DNA of 12,319 bases from an uncultured Eubacteriales bacterium (GTDB lineage: Bacteria; Bacillota; Clostridia; Oscillospirales; Oscillospiraceae): the NCBI GenBank assembly GCA_902475515.1, contig CABSAB010000017.1:1-12319 (forward strand), read 5' to 3'. Numbering within the stretch: the first letter of the stretch is position 1; every line of letters starts with the position of its first letter. Position numbers and translations under genes: made by a program. The notes beneath the pieces were generated by a model that ran no database searches, was not told the origin of the DNA, and saw only the letters and a list, made by a program, of their open reading frames with translations. Shown piece by piece: positions 7,025-12,319 of the stretch.

Positions 7025-8992
7025 CTAAATGTTATTGGCCGCGGCAAAGGCGGCCCGGTTCGCAAAGGCCAGATTTCCGGGTTTTGTGCAATCACCGATC
7101 ACAAAGCTCTCCGGCAGGATGCCCCAATAGGCCATCCCTTCATCCAGCCTTGGCGCCGTGCCTACTGCCAATATTACGGTATCGCAGGATATTGTCTGCG
7201 CGGCACCGTCAGGTGCGGTATAGCGAACGCCGTCTGCAAGAATGCTTGTGACCTGCACGCCGGTGTATGCCTTCAGATTTTCAGTGCACGCGACCTGGCG
7301 AAGCAGGACCGTGCCGACATGGGGGATCATGTCCTCTTCTGCCAAGCCGTCCCGCATTTCCAAAATGACGGTGGGATGACCGTTTTGCGCAAAATGGATC
7401 GCCGTTTCCGTTCCAATGCCCCCGCCGCCAATGACAGCCACCCGTCCCTGAACCAGCTCCGGCCTGTTCAGAGCATCCGCGGCGAACAGAACGTTGGCAC
7501 CATCAACGCCGGGAATGGGCGGAATCACGGGCTTGCCGCCCACGGCCGCAATCACTGCATCAAATCCCTGCGCCTGAAGCAGTTCCGGCGAGGCCTCGGT
7601 ATTCAGAAGAATCTCCGCGCCGCTTTTTTCCACCTGGCGGATCAGCCACTCCAGATAGCGCTTGACGGGCCATTTGAACGCGGGCTGACTGGCGGCGGTC
7701 AGGGCTCCGCCCAGCTGTGAGGTCCGTTCATACAGCGTTACCTGGTGGCCGCGCTGGCGAAGATACAGCGCCGCCCGAAGGCCCCCGGGACCGCCGCCTA
7801 CCACGGCGACCCGTTTCTTCCTGCGCACAGGTTTGACGGCGGTGTGCAGCACATGCTGTATGCCAAACTCAGGATTGACGGAACACATACTCAAAAAAGG
7901 AACATTGTTTCCCTGTACATGACAGCGATTGCACAGGATACAGGGGGTGATATCCTCCGGGCGCCCTTCGGCAAGCTTCTCCCCCCAGTGGGGGTCCGCG
8001 ATCCACATGCGGGCGGCAGCGATCAGATCCGCTTTCCCGGCGGCAATGGCATCTTCCATCACATAGGGGTCCTGAAAGCCGCCGATGGGCATGATCTTTG
8101 TGTATTTTAAATCCAGCGTTTTCAATTCCGCGGCCAAGGCCAGCGTGGGATTCGGCGGAAGATACCCCGTGGGGTGGGAATCGTCCGCATTGTCCATGCG
8201 GACCTGAATGATGTCGATCAGTCCGTCGGCCATGCGGCAGAATTCCTTAAAATCCTCCAGCGTGTAGCCGTCGGGGCCGTCCGTCGCGCTCATGGCGGCG
8301 GAGGTGATGAAATCCTGTCCCATCTGTTCTTTGATCCGCCGGAAAATCTCCAGCGGGACTTTGGCCCGGTTTTCCAGGCTCCCGCCCCAGGAATCCGTTC
8401 GCCGGTTCGTCGCGGGAGACAGGAACCGGGCCAGGAACGTATCCCGGTAGGCAGCATGTATGGTGATCATGTCAAAGCCCAGCTCCGGACATAGGGCGCA
8501 TTGCTCCAAAAGCAGCTGAATGTACGTCTCGATTTTTTCCCCGTTCAGCTCCCGGATGCCGGCGGCCTCATTGCCGGTCACATCCCAATCCGTTTCGTAC
8601 TCCAGCGCCAGGTCCAGGCAGCTTTTTCCGCCATAGTAATGAATTGCGTCGTTGAGCATGATCATATAATTCTGGTTCTTGGGCGTCCAGATATCCCACT
8701 CGGGGAAATGGGGCGGGTCCTTCCCGCTGATCGTCTGGGGTTCCCCGTCCTCCGTGGGCGGGATCAGCGCCAGGGGATCGAAGGGCCCTCTGGAGGAGTA
8801 TGTATGGGATACGGTTACAATACCGGCCCCATTGGCCGCGCGCTTTGCCAGATGCTCGATCATATGGTCGTTGGGGTGCCCCTCCGGGCCGGAAATAAAA
8901 TGGGGGACCGAGGTCGAAGATACCAGCCGATTCTTGATCACGGTATTTCGGATTCTGATCGGAGACATCAGATGGGGAAACATCTGTTTCAT
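7025..8992 (-). CDS. FMN/FAD/[4Fe-4S] NADH:flavin oxidoreductase, old-yellow-enzyme / 2,4-dienoyl-CoA reductase type
   Basis: A 655-aa cytoplasmic enzyme of the class that reduces activated C=C bonds (relatives: 2,4-dienoyl-CoA reductase, enoate reductases, BaiCD/BaiH, trimethylamine dehydrogenase). The N-terminal TIM barrel (residues ~1-350) has the start MFPHLMSPIRIRNTVIKNR, the motif ARFLSPATNRRTDSWGGS (188-205) and a phosphate-binding PIGGFQDPYVMEDAIAAGKAD. The iron-sulfur cysteines are C351, C354, C357 and C370, spaced as I recall for trimethylamine dehydrogenase rather than the CxxCxxxC of dienoyl-CoA reductase. FAD- and NAD-binding Rossmann motifs follow (VAVVGGGPGG at ~396-404, VAVIGGGGIG at ~518-527). 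The usual QLxHxGR substrate histidine region reads DLALEYETDWD, and HGAHGYL reads HAAYRDT, so the active site is atypical. RBS GAGGTGA overlaps the upstream stop; the gap is 11 bp. The natural substrate is unknown. Confidence 0.9.
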   Translation of the reverse strand: MKQMFPHLMSPIRIRNTVIKNRLVSSTSVPHFISGPEGHPNDHMIEHLAKRAANGAGIVTVSHTYSSRGPFDPLALIPPTEDGEPQTISGKDPPHFPEWDIWTPKNQNYMIMLNDAIHYYGGKSCLDLALEYETDWDVTGNEAAGIRELNGEKIETYIQLLLEQCALCPELGFDMITIHAAYRDTFLARFLSPATNRRTDSWGGSLENRAKVPLEIFRRIKEQMGQDFITSAAMSATDGPDGYTLEDFKEFCRMADGLIDIIQVRMDNADDSHPTGYLPPNPTLALAAELKTLDLKYTKIMPIGGFQDPYVMEDAIAAGKADLIAAARMWIADPHWGEKLAEGRPEDITPCILCNRCHVQGNNVPFLSMCSVNPEFGIQHVLHTAVKPVRRKKRVAVVGGGPGGLRAALYLRQRGHQVTLYERTSQLGGALTAASQPAFKWPVKRYLEWLIRQVEKSGAEILLNTEASPELLQAQGFDAVIAAVGGKPVIPPIPGVDGANVLFAADALNRPELVQGRVAVIGGGGIGTETAIHFAQNGHPTVILEMRDGLAEEDMIPHVGTVLLRQVACTENLKAYTGVQVTSILADGVRYTAPDGAAQTISCDTVILAVGTAPRLDEGMAYWGILPESFVIGDCTKPGNLAFANRAAFAAANNI

Positions 8993-9003
8993 CGTCAGTC
9001 ACC

Positions 9004-9951
9004 TCAAAAATTAATGTACGGGAAAGCCGGGACCATTTGATTCATGGATGCAAACTTGTTGATGGGGTTGAAGTACACCCGGAAATGCCTGACCTTCTCA
9101 TGCTCCAGAAAAACAATCTGCAATTCCCGCTGGTGGTAATGGCCATCCTTGTGGCTCCAGGTCGTTCGGCCGTACCCCTCGCTCTCCACGATGATCACAT
9201 TGGGATCATCGGATTGATAAAACCCCACAGCCTTGTCCGGCGTTGTCCATTCCGGGCAGGCGTAGAACATCCAGTCGGTCTGGGTGTCAAACTGTTTTTC
9301 CTGATAGACCTCCGGCATATTGAACGGCGCAAACGGACAGACCATTGTCACGTCCGCAGCATAGATGGATTCCAGGGAGGCGTCAAAGGCGATGGGATTG
9401 ACAAAGTTGTCAATGGCGCGCTGCCGGTTCTGTTCCGGGGACAGCCTGGAGGCCTGGCCCGCCGGCATGCGGACAGAGGGGGCATCCTCCTTGGGATCAA
9501 AGATATATCCGGGCAGCGAGATCCCCAGCGCGTCATAGAACGCAATGGGATTAAAGTAGTCCTTCAACCCCACAATTTTTCCGTCGCAGAACGTAATTTT
9601 GACCGCATGTTCATTTTGATAGTCACACTCCCGCTGTGCCCAGAAAACCCGGCCTTTACAGAACCGGATGGCCCAGAACACGTCCGGGTCAAGGGTGGGA
9701 ATGATCGTGGGCTCACAGATGGGCTCCATGCTGCGGACCGTATTGCGCAGCCACCAGCGAAATGTCTCCAGAAATTCAAAGGAAGAAAGATGCTGGAGCA
9801 TACCGGGAGGCGCATGGGGAAAGTCCACCGTAATGTTATCGGCAAACAAGTCCCTGTACGCCTCCTCCCAGAAGTTCGCGTTGCAAAACCGCTCTGCAAT
9901 ATAATAGTTGGGGGACTTTTTCGACACATGGACAGTTGGAACCGGATACAT
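9004..9951 (-). CDS. Tandem two-domain PhzA/PhzB-like (NTF2/SnoaL-fold) protein, first gene of the operon
   Basis: A 315-aa protein with no signal peptide that appears to hold two copies of a ~130-residue NTF2-like domain. Domain 1 (about 18-148) ends in KDYFNPIAFYDALGISLPG; domain 2 (about 172-310) ends in RVYFNPINKFASMNQMVPAF. Domain 2 shares QSDDPN, then HYHQREL...FRVYFNPI, with the standalone PhzA/B-like protein encoded at 11205-11696 (QSDDPN, HYIHRFEMEDGKIKCYLEFNSPL), which ties the two genes to one family. PhzA/B enzymes have a catalytic glutamate just before the F-x-x-P/V segment; here it is Asp 131 in domain 1 and absent in domain 2 (Tyr), so chemistry may differ or one half may be structural. 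NTF2-fold relatives include ketosteroid isomerase. The start has AGGTG upstream; this gene leads the operon and is followed 11 bp later by the flavoenzyme, suggesting they act on one substrate. Confidence 0.72.
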   Translation of the reverse strand: MYPVPTVHVSKKSPNYYIAERFCNANFWEEAYRDLFADNITVDFPHAPPGMLQHLSSFEFLETFRWWLRNTVRSMEPICEPTIIPTLDPDVFWAIRFCKGRVFWAQRECDYQNEHAVKITFCDGKIVGLKDYFNPIAFYDALGISLPGYIFDPKEDAPSVRMPAGQASRLSPEQNRQRAIDNFVNPIAFDASLESIYAADVTMVCPFAPFNMPEVYQEKQFDTQTDWMFYACPEWTTPDKAVGFYQSDDPNVIIVESEGYGRTTWSHKDGHYHQRELQIVFLEHEKVRHFRVYFNPINKFASMNQMVPAFPYINF

Positions 9952-10002
9952 AAAAACACCTGCTTTCTATGAGGATTGATCCCTTGTATATATGCTGTTT
10001 GT

Positions 10003-10032
10003 ATTATATCAAGGGACTGCGCCCCTTGTGAA
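10003..10032 (-). promoter_or_regulatory. Sigma-A-type promoter of the main operon
   Basis: Read on the minus strand: -35 TTCACA (10027-10032), 18-base spacer, -10 TATAAT (10003-10008). This places transcription start near 9996, about 45 bases before the first start codon. The -35 is part of the 48-bp element shared with the 11205 gene. The spacer contains a CAAGGG/CCCTTG dyad. Confidence 0.7.
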
Positions 10033-10073
10033 ATACGCACTTGCAATGCCGGCTATTGTAAAAACCAATAACC
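10026..10073 (-). promoter_or_regulatory. Shared 48-bp control element, copy 1 (probable LysR-type regulator site)
   Basis: In promoter orientation it reads as four conserved blocks, GGTTATTGGTTT, ACAATAGCCG, ATTGCA and TATTTCACAA, separated by 2, 2 and 6 variable bases. It contains the dyad ATTG-N7-CAAT (10055-10069), which fits the T-N11-A pattern of LysR-family sites and is centred about 66 bases before the predicted transcription start. The downstream block overlaps the -35. The second copy is at 11105-11152. The LysR gene starts 100 bases away on the other side, so autoregulation is also possible. Confidence 0.75.
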
Positions 10074-10130
10074 AATACATTCCAGGGGAGGAAAGAAACC
10101 AGGACGCTTTTTATTTCCCGCCGGATGTGT

Positions 10131-10136
10131 TATAAT
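10131..10136 (+). promoter_or_regulatory. Probable -10 of the LysR gene
   Basis: A perfect TATAAT lies 35 bases before the GTG start of the regulator. The matching -35 is weak (TTTTTA at a 17-base spacing), so this is a tentative promoter, perhaps a weak one as usual for LysR genes. Confidence 0.45.
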
Positions 10137-10170
10137 CTTTCAAAGATTCTGTCGAAAGTGGGGGGAGTTT

Positions 10171-11061
10171 GTGGATTTAAAAAATCTGCAGTGTTTCGTT
10201 GCGGTGGCGGAGCAGTTAAATTTTAGCCGCGCGGCAGAAAGCCTGTTCCTGTCGCAGCCGTCGCTGAGCATTCGGATCAAGGCACTGGAAGAGGAATTGA
10301 ATACCGTATTGTTTATCCGTACCCATCAGCAGGTTTATTTGACGGCCCAAGGCGCCGCACTGCTTCCGGAAATCCGGGACATTCTCCAGCGGGTAGAAAA
10401 TCTGCCGTCTTATCTGCAAAAAGCACCTGCGGACGAAACTGCACGCCCCATGAAGCTGGTCATAGGCCTGGACCCTCAGGAGGATCGAACAGATCTTCCG
10501 GTCATTGATGCGGCGTTTGCGAGTTTTCGCAGGAAATATCCCCATGTGGGCATTGAATATATCAGCATTCAGGACGACAACTTTGAGCAGCTGCTTTCAG
10601 ACGGAGAATTGGATATCTGCCTGAAAGTCATGGGGCCGCCGGATAAGCTTCCGGCAAACTGTTCTGCGATCCCGCTGATGACGGAACCGATCGTCCTCTA
10701 TGCCGAGGGCGTGGACGATGTGCCGGATTCCGAAATTTTTAATGAGCGGGTGCTTTTAACGCTGGAAAGCGGCGACATGTGGAATAAACTCTGCACTGGA
10801 TGGCTCAACACGCAGAAAATCAGCTATAAACGTAAAATCGTCCATAACACACAATCCCTTCTGATGAACATAAAAAGCATGAATGGGGCCGCGTTTGTGC
10901 CCAAATCCTATGCGGAAAGCCTGAATAAAGGGGCCGGCCGGCTGTATGAATTCCCCATTCCGAATTCCGACGCCATATTGACTGCCATTTGGAATAAGTA
11001 CAATGTGAAAGAACCGATTCAGATGATCGTCAATGAACTTTCCGCCGCAGTACAGGGCTAA
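10171..11061 (+). CDS. LysR-family transcriptional regulator
   Basis: A 296-aa regulator transcribed divergently from the main operon. The N-terminal winged helix-turn-helix is clear: MDLKNLQCFVAVAEQLNFSR, then AAESLFLSQPSLSIRIKALE as the recognition region (residues ~21-40), and the wing LFIRTHQQVYLTAQGAALL. A linker helix leads to a C-terminal effector-binding domain (about 90-290; KLVIGLDPQED... through YGVG-like strands) that senses a small molecule, usually the substrate or product of the adjacent pathway. The start is GTG at 10171, the only plausible one in frame, preceded by GGGGGAG at short spacing. A hairpin follows the stop at 11071-11111. Shared sites in front of the operon and the 11205 gene make it the obvious candidate activator of both, by inference from position and LysR-family habit. 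Confidence 0.93.
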   Translation: MDLKNLQCFVAVAEQLNFSRAAESLFLSQPSLSIRIKALEEELNTVLFIRTHQQVYLTAQGAALLPEIRDILQRVENLPSYLQKAPADETARPMKLVIGLDPQEDRTDLPVIDAAFASFRRKYPHVGIEYISIQDDNFEQLLSDGELDICLKVMGPPDKLPANCSAIPLMTEPIVLYAEGVDDVPDSEIFNERVLLTLESGDMWNKLCTGWLNTQKISYKRKIVHNTQSLLMNIKSMNGAAFVPKSYAESLNKGAGRLYEFPIPNSDAILTAIWNKYNVKEPIQMIVNELSAAVQG

Positions 11062-11070
11062 CAAAAAACG

Positions 11071-11111
11071 AATAACCGCCGTTACAGGAACATACTGTGA
11101 CGGCGGTTATT
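11071..11111 (+). terminator. Hairpin after the LysR gene
   Basis: Arms of 17 bases (11071-11087 and 11095-11111; AATAACCGCCG / CGGCGGTTATT at the base) pair with one G-T wobble across a seven-base loop. It begins nine bases after the LysR stop. The T-tract on the plus strand is poor (GGTTTCC), while the minus strand shows TTTTTTG after the stem. Its right arm overlaps the start of the shared control element copy 2, so folding or termination and regulator binding share sequence. Confidence 0.6.
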
Positions 11112-11152
11112 GGTTTCCACAATAGCCGATATTGCATCAGAATATTTCACAA
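11105..11152 (+). promoter_or_regulatory. Shared 48-bp control element, copy 2 (probable LysR-type regulator site)
   Basis: It has the same four blocks and spacing as the copy at 10026-10073, with 39 of 48 positions identical, and the same orientation relative to its downstream gene. The dyad ATTG-N7-CAAT is at 11109-11123, centred about 65 bases before the predicted transcription start. A second dyad, CAATA-N5-TATTG, overlaps it at 11120-11134. Confidence 0.75.
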
Positions 11153-11174
11153 ACGCTACACGGTTTGGTATAGT
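11146..11174 (+). promoter_or_regulatory. Sigma-A-type promoter of the standalone PhzA/B-like gene
   Basis: -35 TTCACA (11146-11151), 17-base spacer, -10 TATAGT (11169-11174). The -35 hexamer is identical to that of the main operon and lies at the same place within the shared element. Confidence 0.68.
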
Positions 11175-11204
11175 AGGGATACTTCAATGAAAGGGTGATT
11201 ATAC

Positions 11205-11696
11205 TTGTTTGAACATGTAAAGCTGTTTCCCGACGAACACCTGGAACTCCGCACAAAGAATTTTCAGACCGTGAAGCGCTGGATGGAGCTGGGCCTCAGC
11301 CCGGAAATTACGGACCTCTATGCCGAGGAGTTTACCACTGGCGTCGTGTATGATTTCGGAGAGATCCCCATGCGGAATACCGACCGTAAAATGCAGGCTG
11401 CGCTGGACGCGGGCAATGCGGAGATCTATCCCGACTGGCAGTGGAGCAACGCAATTCTGATGCAGTCTGACGATCCGAATCTTTTTATGGTGGAATGCGA
11501 CGGCAAAGGTACGCAGATGAAGGACGGCAAACCCATTGGAATTCATAAGGATCATTACATCCACCGCTTCGAGATGGAGGACGGAAAAATCAAATGCTAT
11601 CTGGAATTCAACAGCCCGCTCAATGAGCTGCGGGAACTGGGCATGGTGATCCCGCCGGAATTTCTGCCGGGACCTCCTCCGGAGCAGAATCAATAA
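11205..11696 (+). CDS. PhzA/PhzB-like small NTF2-fold protein
   Basis: A 163-aa protein, almost exactly the length of phenazine PhzA/PhzB (about 162-165 aa). It carries their recognisable segments: PDWQWSNA (76-83), SDDPNLFMVECDGKG (88-102), then HKDHYIHRFEMEDGKIK and YLEFNSPLNELRELGMVIP, with Glu 134 at the position of the PhzA/B catalytic glutamate as I recall it. The other catalytic residue I remember, a histidine before the PDW motif, does not seem conserved. In phenazine producers PhzA/B helps condense two aminocyclohexenone units; no other phz genes are present here, so phenazine synthesis is not implied. The start is TTG at 11205 with AAGGGTG seven bases upstream. The promoter shares its control element with the main operon, linking it to the flavoenzyme and the tandem PhzA/B-like protein. 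Confidence 0.85.
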   Translation: MFEHVKLFPDEHLELRTKNFQTVKRWMELGLSPEITDLYAEEFTTGVVYDFGEIPMRNTDRKMQAALDAGNAEIYPDWQWSNAILMQSDDPNLFMVECDGKGTQMKDGKPIGIHKDHYIHRFEMEDGKIKCYLEFNSPLNELRELGMVIPPEFLPGPPPEQNQ

Positions 11697-11752
11697 TGCA
11701 TTTTAACGCAAAGGTATGCGCATATAAATTGCCCTATAAACGTTTTAAACTG

Positions 11753-11778
11753 TGAACCTGCGGCCTTCGGATTATGAG
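11753..11778 (-). other. Fragment resembling the 3' half of a CAU-anticodon tRNA (possible attachment-site remnant)
   Basis: On the minus strand the sequence reads CTCATAATCCGAAGG then CCGCAGGTTCA, which matches an anticodon loop with CAU, the 3' side of the anticodon stem, the variable loop and the start of the T arm. The 5' half, the complementary stem arms and the T-stem closure are missing, so it is not a functional tRNA. Such half-tRNA pieces are typical of tyrosine-integrase attachment sites. No integrase is seen in the window. Confidence 0.35.
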
Positions 11779-11814
11779 GGGGCTCACGGGAAAACAGGCG
11801 GAAATAACGGAAAA

Positions 11815-11894
11815 CACAGCACACAATGGACGGAATTTCGCAGGGAAAAGCTGCAAAATCCAAGGAAACGTCCATTGTGTGCTGTGTGCTTTTT
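11815..11894 (+). terminator. 18-bp inverted repeat followed by T-run
   Basis: A perfect 18-base inverted repeat (11815-11832 and 11869-11886; CACAGCACACAATGGACG and its complement) encloses a 36-base loop with a small inner GCAG/CTGC stem, followed by TGCTTTTT. It could end transcription of the PhzA/B-like gene 120 bases upstream, or be a recombination-related inverted repeat. Confidence 0.4.
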
Positions 11895-11921
11895 CGGTTC
11901 TGGGGCAGAATTTGGGGCAAA

Positions 11922-11935
11922 GCCCGCTGGCGGGC
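11922..11935. repeat. Short GC hairpin GCCCGC-TG-GCGGGC
   Basis: A perfect six-base-pair GC stem with a two-base loop between the larger inverted repeat and the surface-protein tail. Its function is unclear; it has no T-tract on either side. Confidence 0.3.
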
Positions 11936-12074
11936 CACCCGGCTTCTTAATCCCTCATAATCCATACCCCCATCGGCCACGGAAATTCAACCTGAACGCT
12001 TTTGTCACCGGGACATTCCAGCCGAATCCTGCCGAACTCAAAAAGGGATGCATAAAACAGGCGGGTTTCAATCG

Positions 12075-12314
12075 TTATACAGGTGTTACAATGATGCTGC
12101 CGTCGTAGCTGCCCGGGGTCGAGACGGGGTTGCCGTTTACGGTGATGGTACCGTTTACAGCAGTACCGGGCGCAACAGTCAGGTGCTCCAGATAGCTCAC
12201 TGCCGTGGGCGTCCAGGACGCGCCGTTTTGCAGGGTCAGGCGGACAGGGTTGTTGATGGCGGGGGCGGGAGAATGTGGACGAGTTTCTCGCCGCGCATCC
12301 CACGGCGGAGCCGC
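12075..12314 (-). pseudogene. C-terminal tail of a surface-type beta-rich protein, no start (remnant)
   Basis: The minus-strand frame ending at TAA 12075-12077 reads AINNPVRLTLQNGASW, then TPTAVSYLEHLTVAPGTAVN, GTITVNGNPVSTPGSYDGSI and IVTPV. The repeated short beta-strand pattern rich in T, V, N and G resembles the C-terminal end of secreted pectate-lyase-like or adhesin-like surface proteins of gut Clostridia. The frame is closed by an in-frame TGA at 12315-12317 with no plausible start between, and the residues before AINNP are Pro/Arg-rich and unlike the rest. The recognisable part is about 60 residues, so this is a truncated end, by deletion, insertion or a misassembled junction near 12255-12265. 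Confidence 0.5.
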
Positions 12315-12319
12315 TCATC

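Noticed and set aside
9037..9972. Plus-strand 311-codon open frame opposite the tandem PhzA/B-like gene
   Set aside because: The minus frame shows repeated NTF2-like motifs, a good start and operon spacing; the plus frame shows none of these.
11205..11696. Phenazine biosynthesis locus
   Set aside because: Only PhzA/B-like genes are present; none of the phzC-G genes is seen. PhzA/B-like folds occur widely outside phenazine pathways.
11815..11886. CRISPR array or insertion-sequence ends
   Set aside because: There is a single inverted repeat pair with no repeat-spacer series, no transposase and no flanking target duplication visible.
11947..12318. Minus-strand 123-codon open frame at the right end
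   Set aside because: It overlaps the surface-protein tail in another frame, and its composition over most of its length is Arg/Cys/His-rich like a shadow. The last ~35 residues look more protein-like but cannot be assigned.

Overview
The window looks like chromosomal DNA from a low-branching Gram-positive gut anaerobe, most likely a Clostridia member of the Oscillospiraceae type. The reasons are a GC-rich but Firmicute-style gene organisation, strong AGGAGG-like ribosome binding sites, lipoproteins with short lipoboxes, GTG and TTG starts, and a family-5 peptide-type ABC importer with typical clostridial protein sequences. The taxonomic guess is inference from general style only.

Layout. Left edge (1-498, minus): the N-terminal part of a PstS-like phosphate-binding lipoprotein, read leftwards out of the window. 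Between 499 and 822 there is no convincing gene, but a near-perfect inverted repeat (755-801) sits just past the end of the main operon and can act as its terminator. From 9951 down to 823 (minus) runs one tightly packed operon of eight genes: a tandem two-domain PhzA/PhzB-like (NTF2/SnoaL fold) protein, a 655-aa flavin/iron-sulfur oxidoreductase of the old-yellow-enzyme/2,4-dienoyl-CoA reductase type, a family-5 solute-binding lipoprotein (carrying an apparent frameshift), two DppB/DppC-type permeases, two DppD/DppF-type ATPases, and a small four-helix membrane protein. Four consecutive junctions from DppB to the membrane protein include three ATGA 4-bp overlaps, and a strong hairpin separates the binding-protein gene from the permeases.

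Divergent from the operon is a LysR-type regulator (10171-11061, plus), followed by a standalone PhzA/PhzB-like gene (11205-11696, plus, TTG start). The most notable observation is that the promoter of the big operon and the promoter of the standalone PhzA/B-like gene carry the same 48-bp element (39 of 48 positions identical) in the same orientation and position: an ATTG-N7-CAAT dyad centred near -65, a second conserved block, and a shared TTCACA -35 hexamer. This is the arrangement expected of a LysR-type activator, so the two transcription units probably form one regulon run by the adjacent LysR protein.

Taken together the genes read as a regulated system that imports a small molecule (peptide-like or other substrate of a family-5 importer) and modifies it with a flavin/Fe-S reductase together with NTF2-fold, PhzA/B-related proteins. 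The substrate cannot be read from the sequence.

The right end (11697-12319) is untidy: an 18-bp inverted repeat followed by a T-run, a 26-bp stretch that resembles the 3' half of a CAU-anticodon tRNA, the C-terminal tail of a surface-type protein on the minus strand with no start, and a short open stretch on the plus strand resembling an RsmB-type sequence. This looks like a scar, an integration boundary or an assembly junction.
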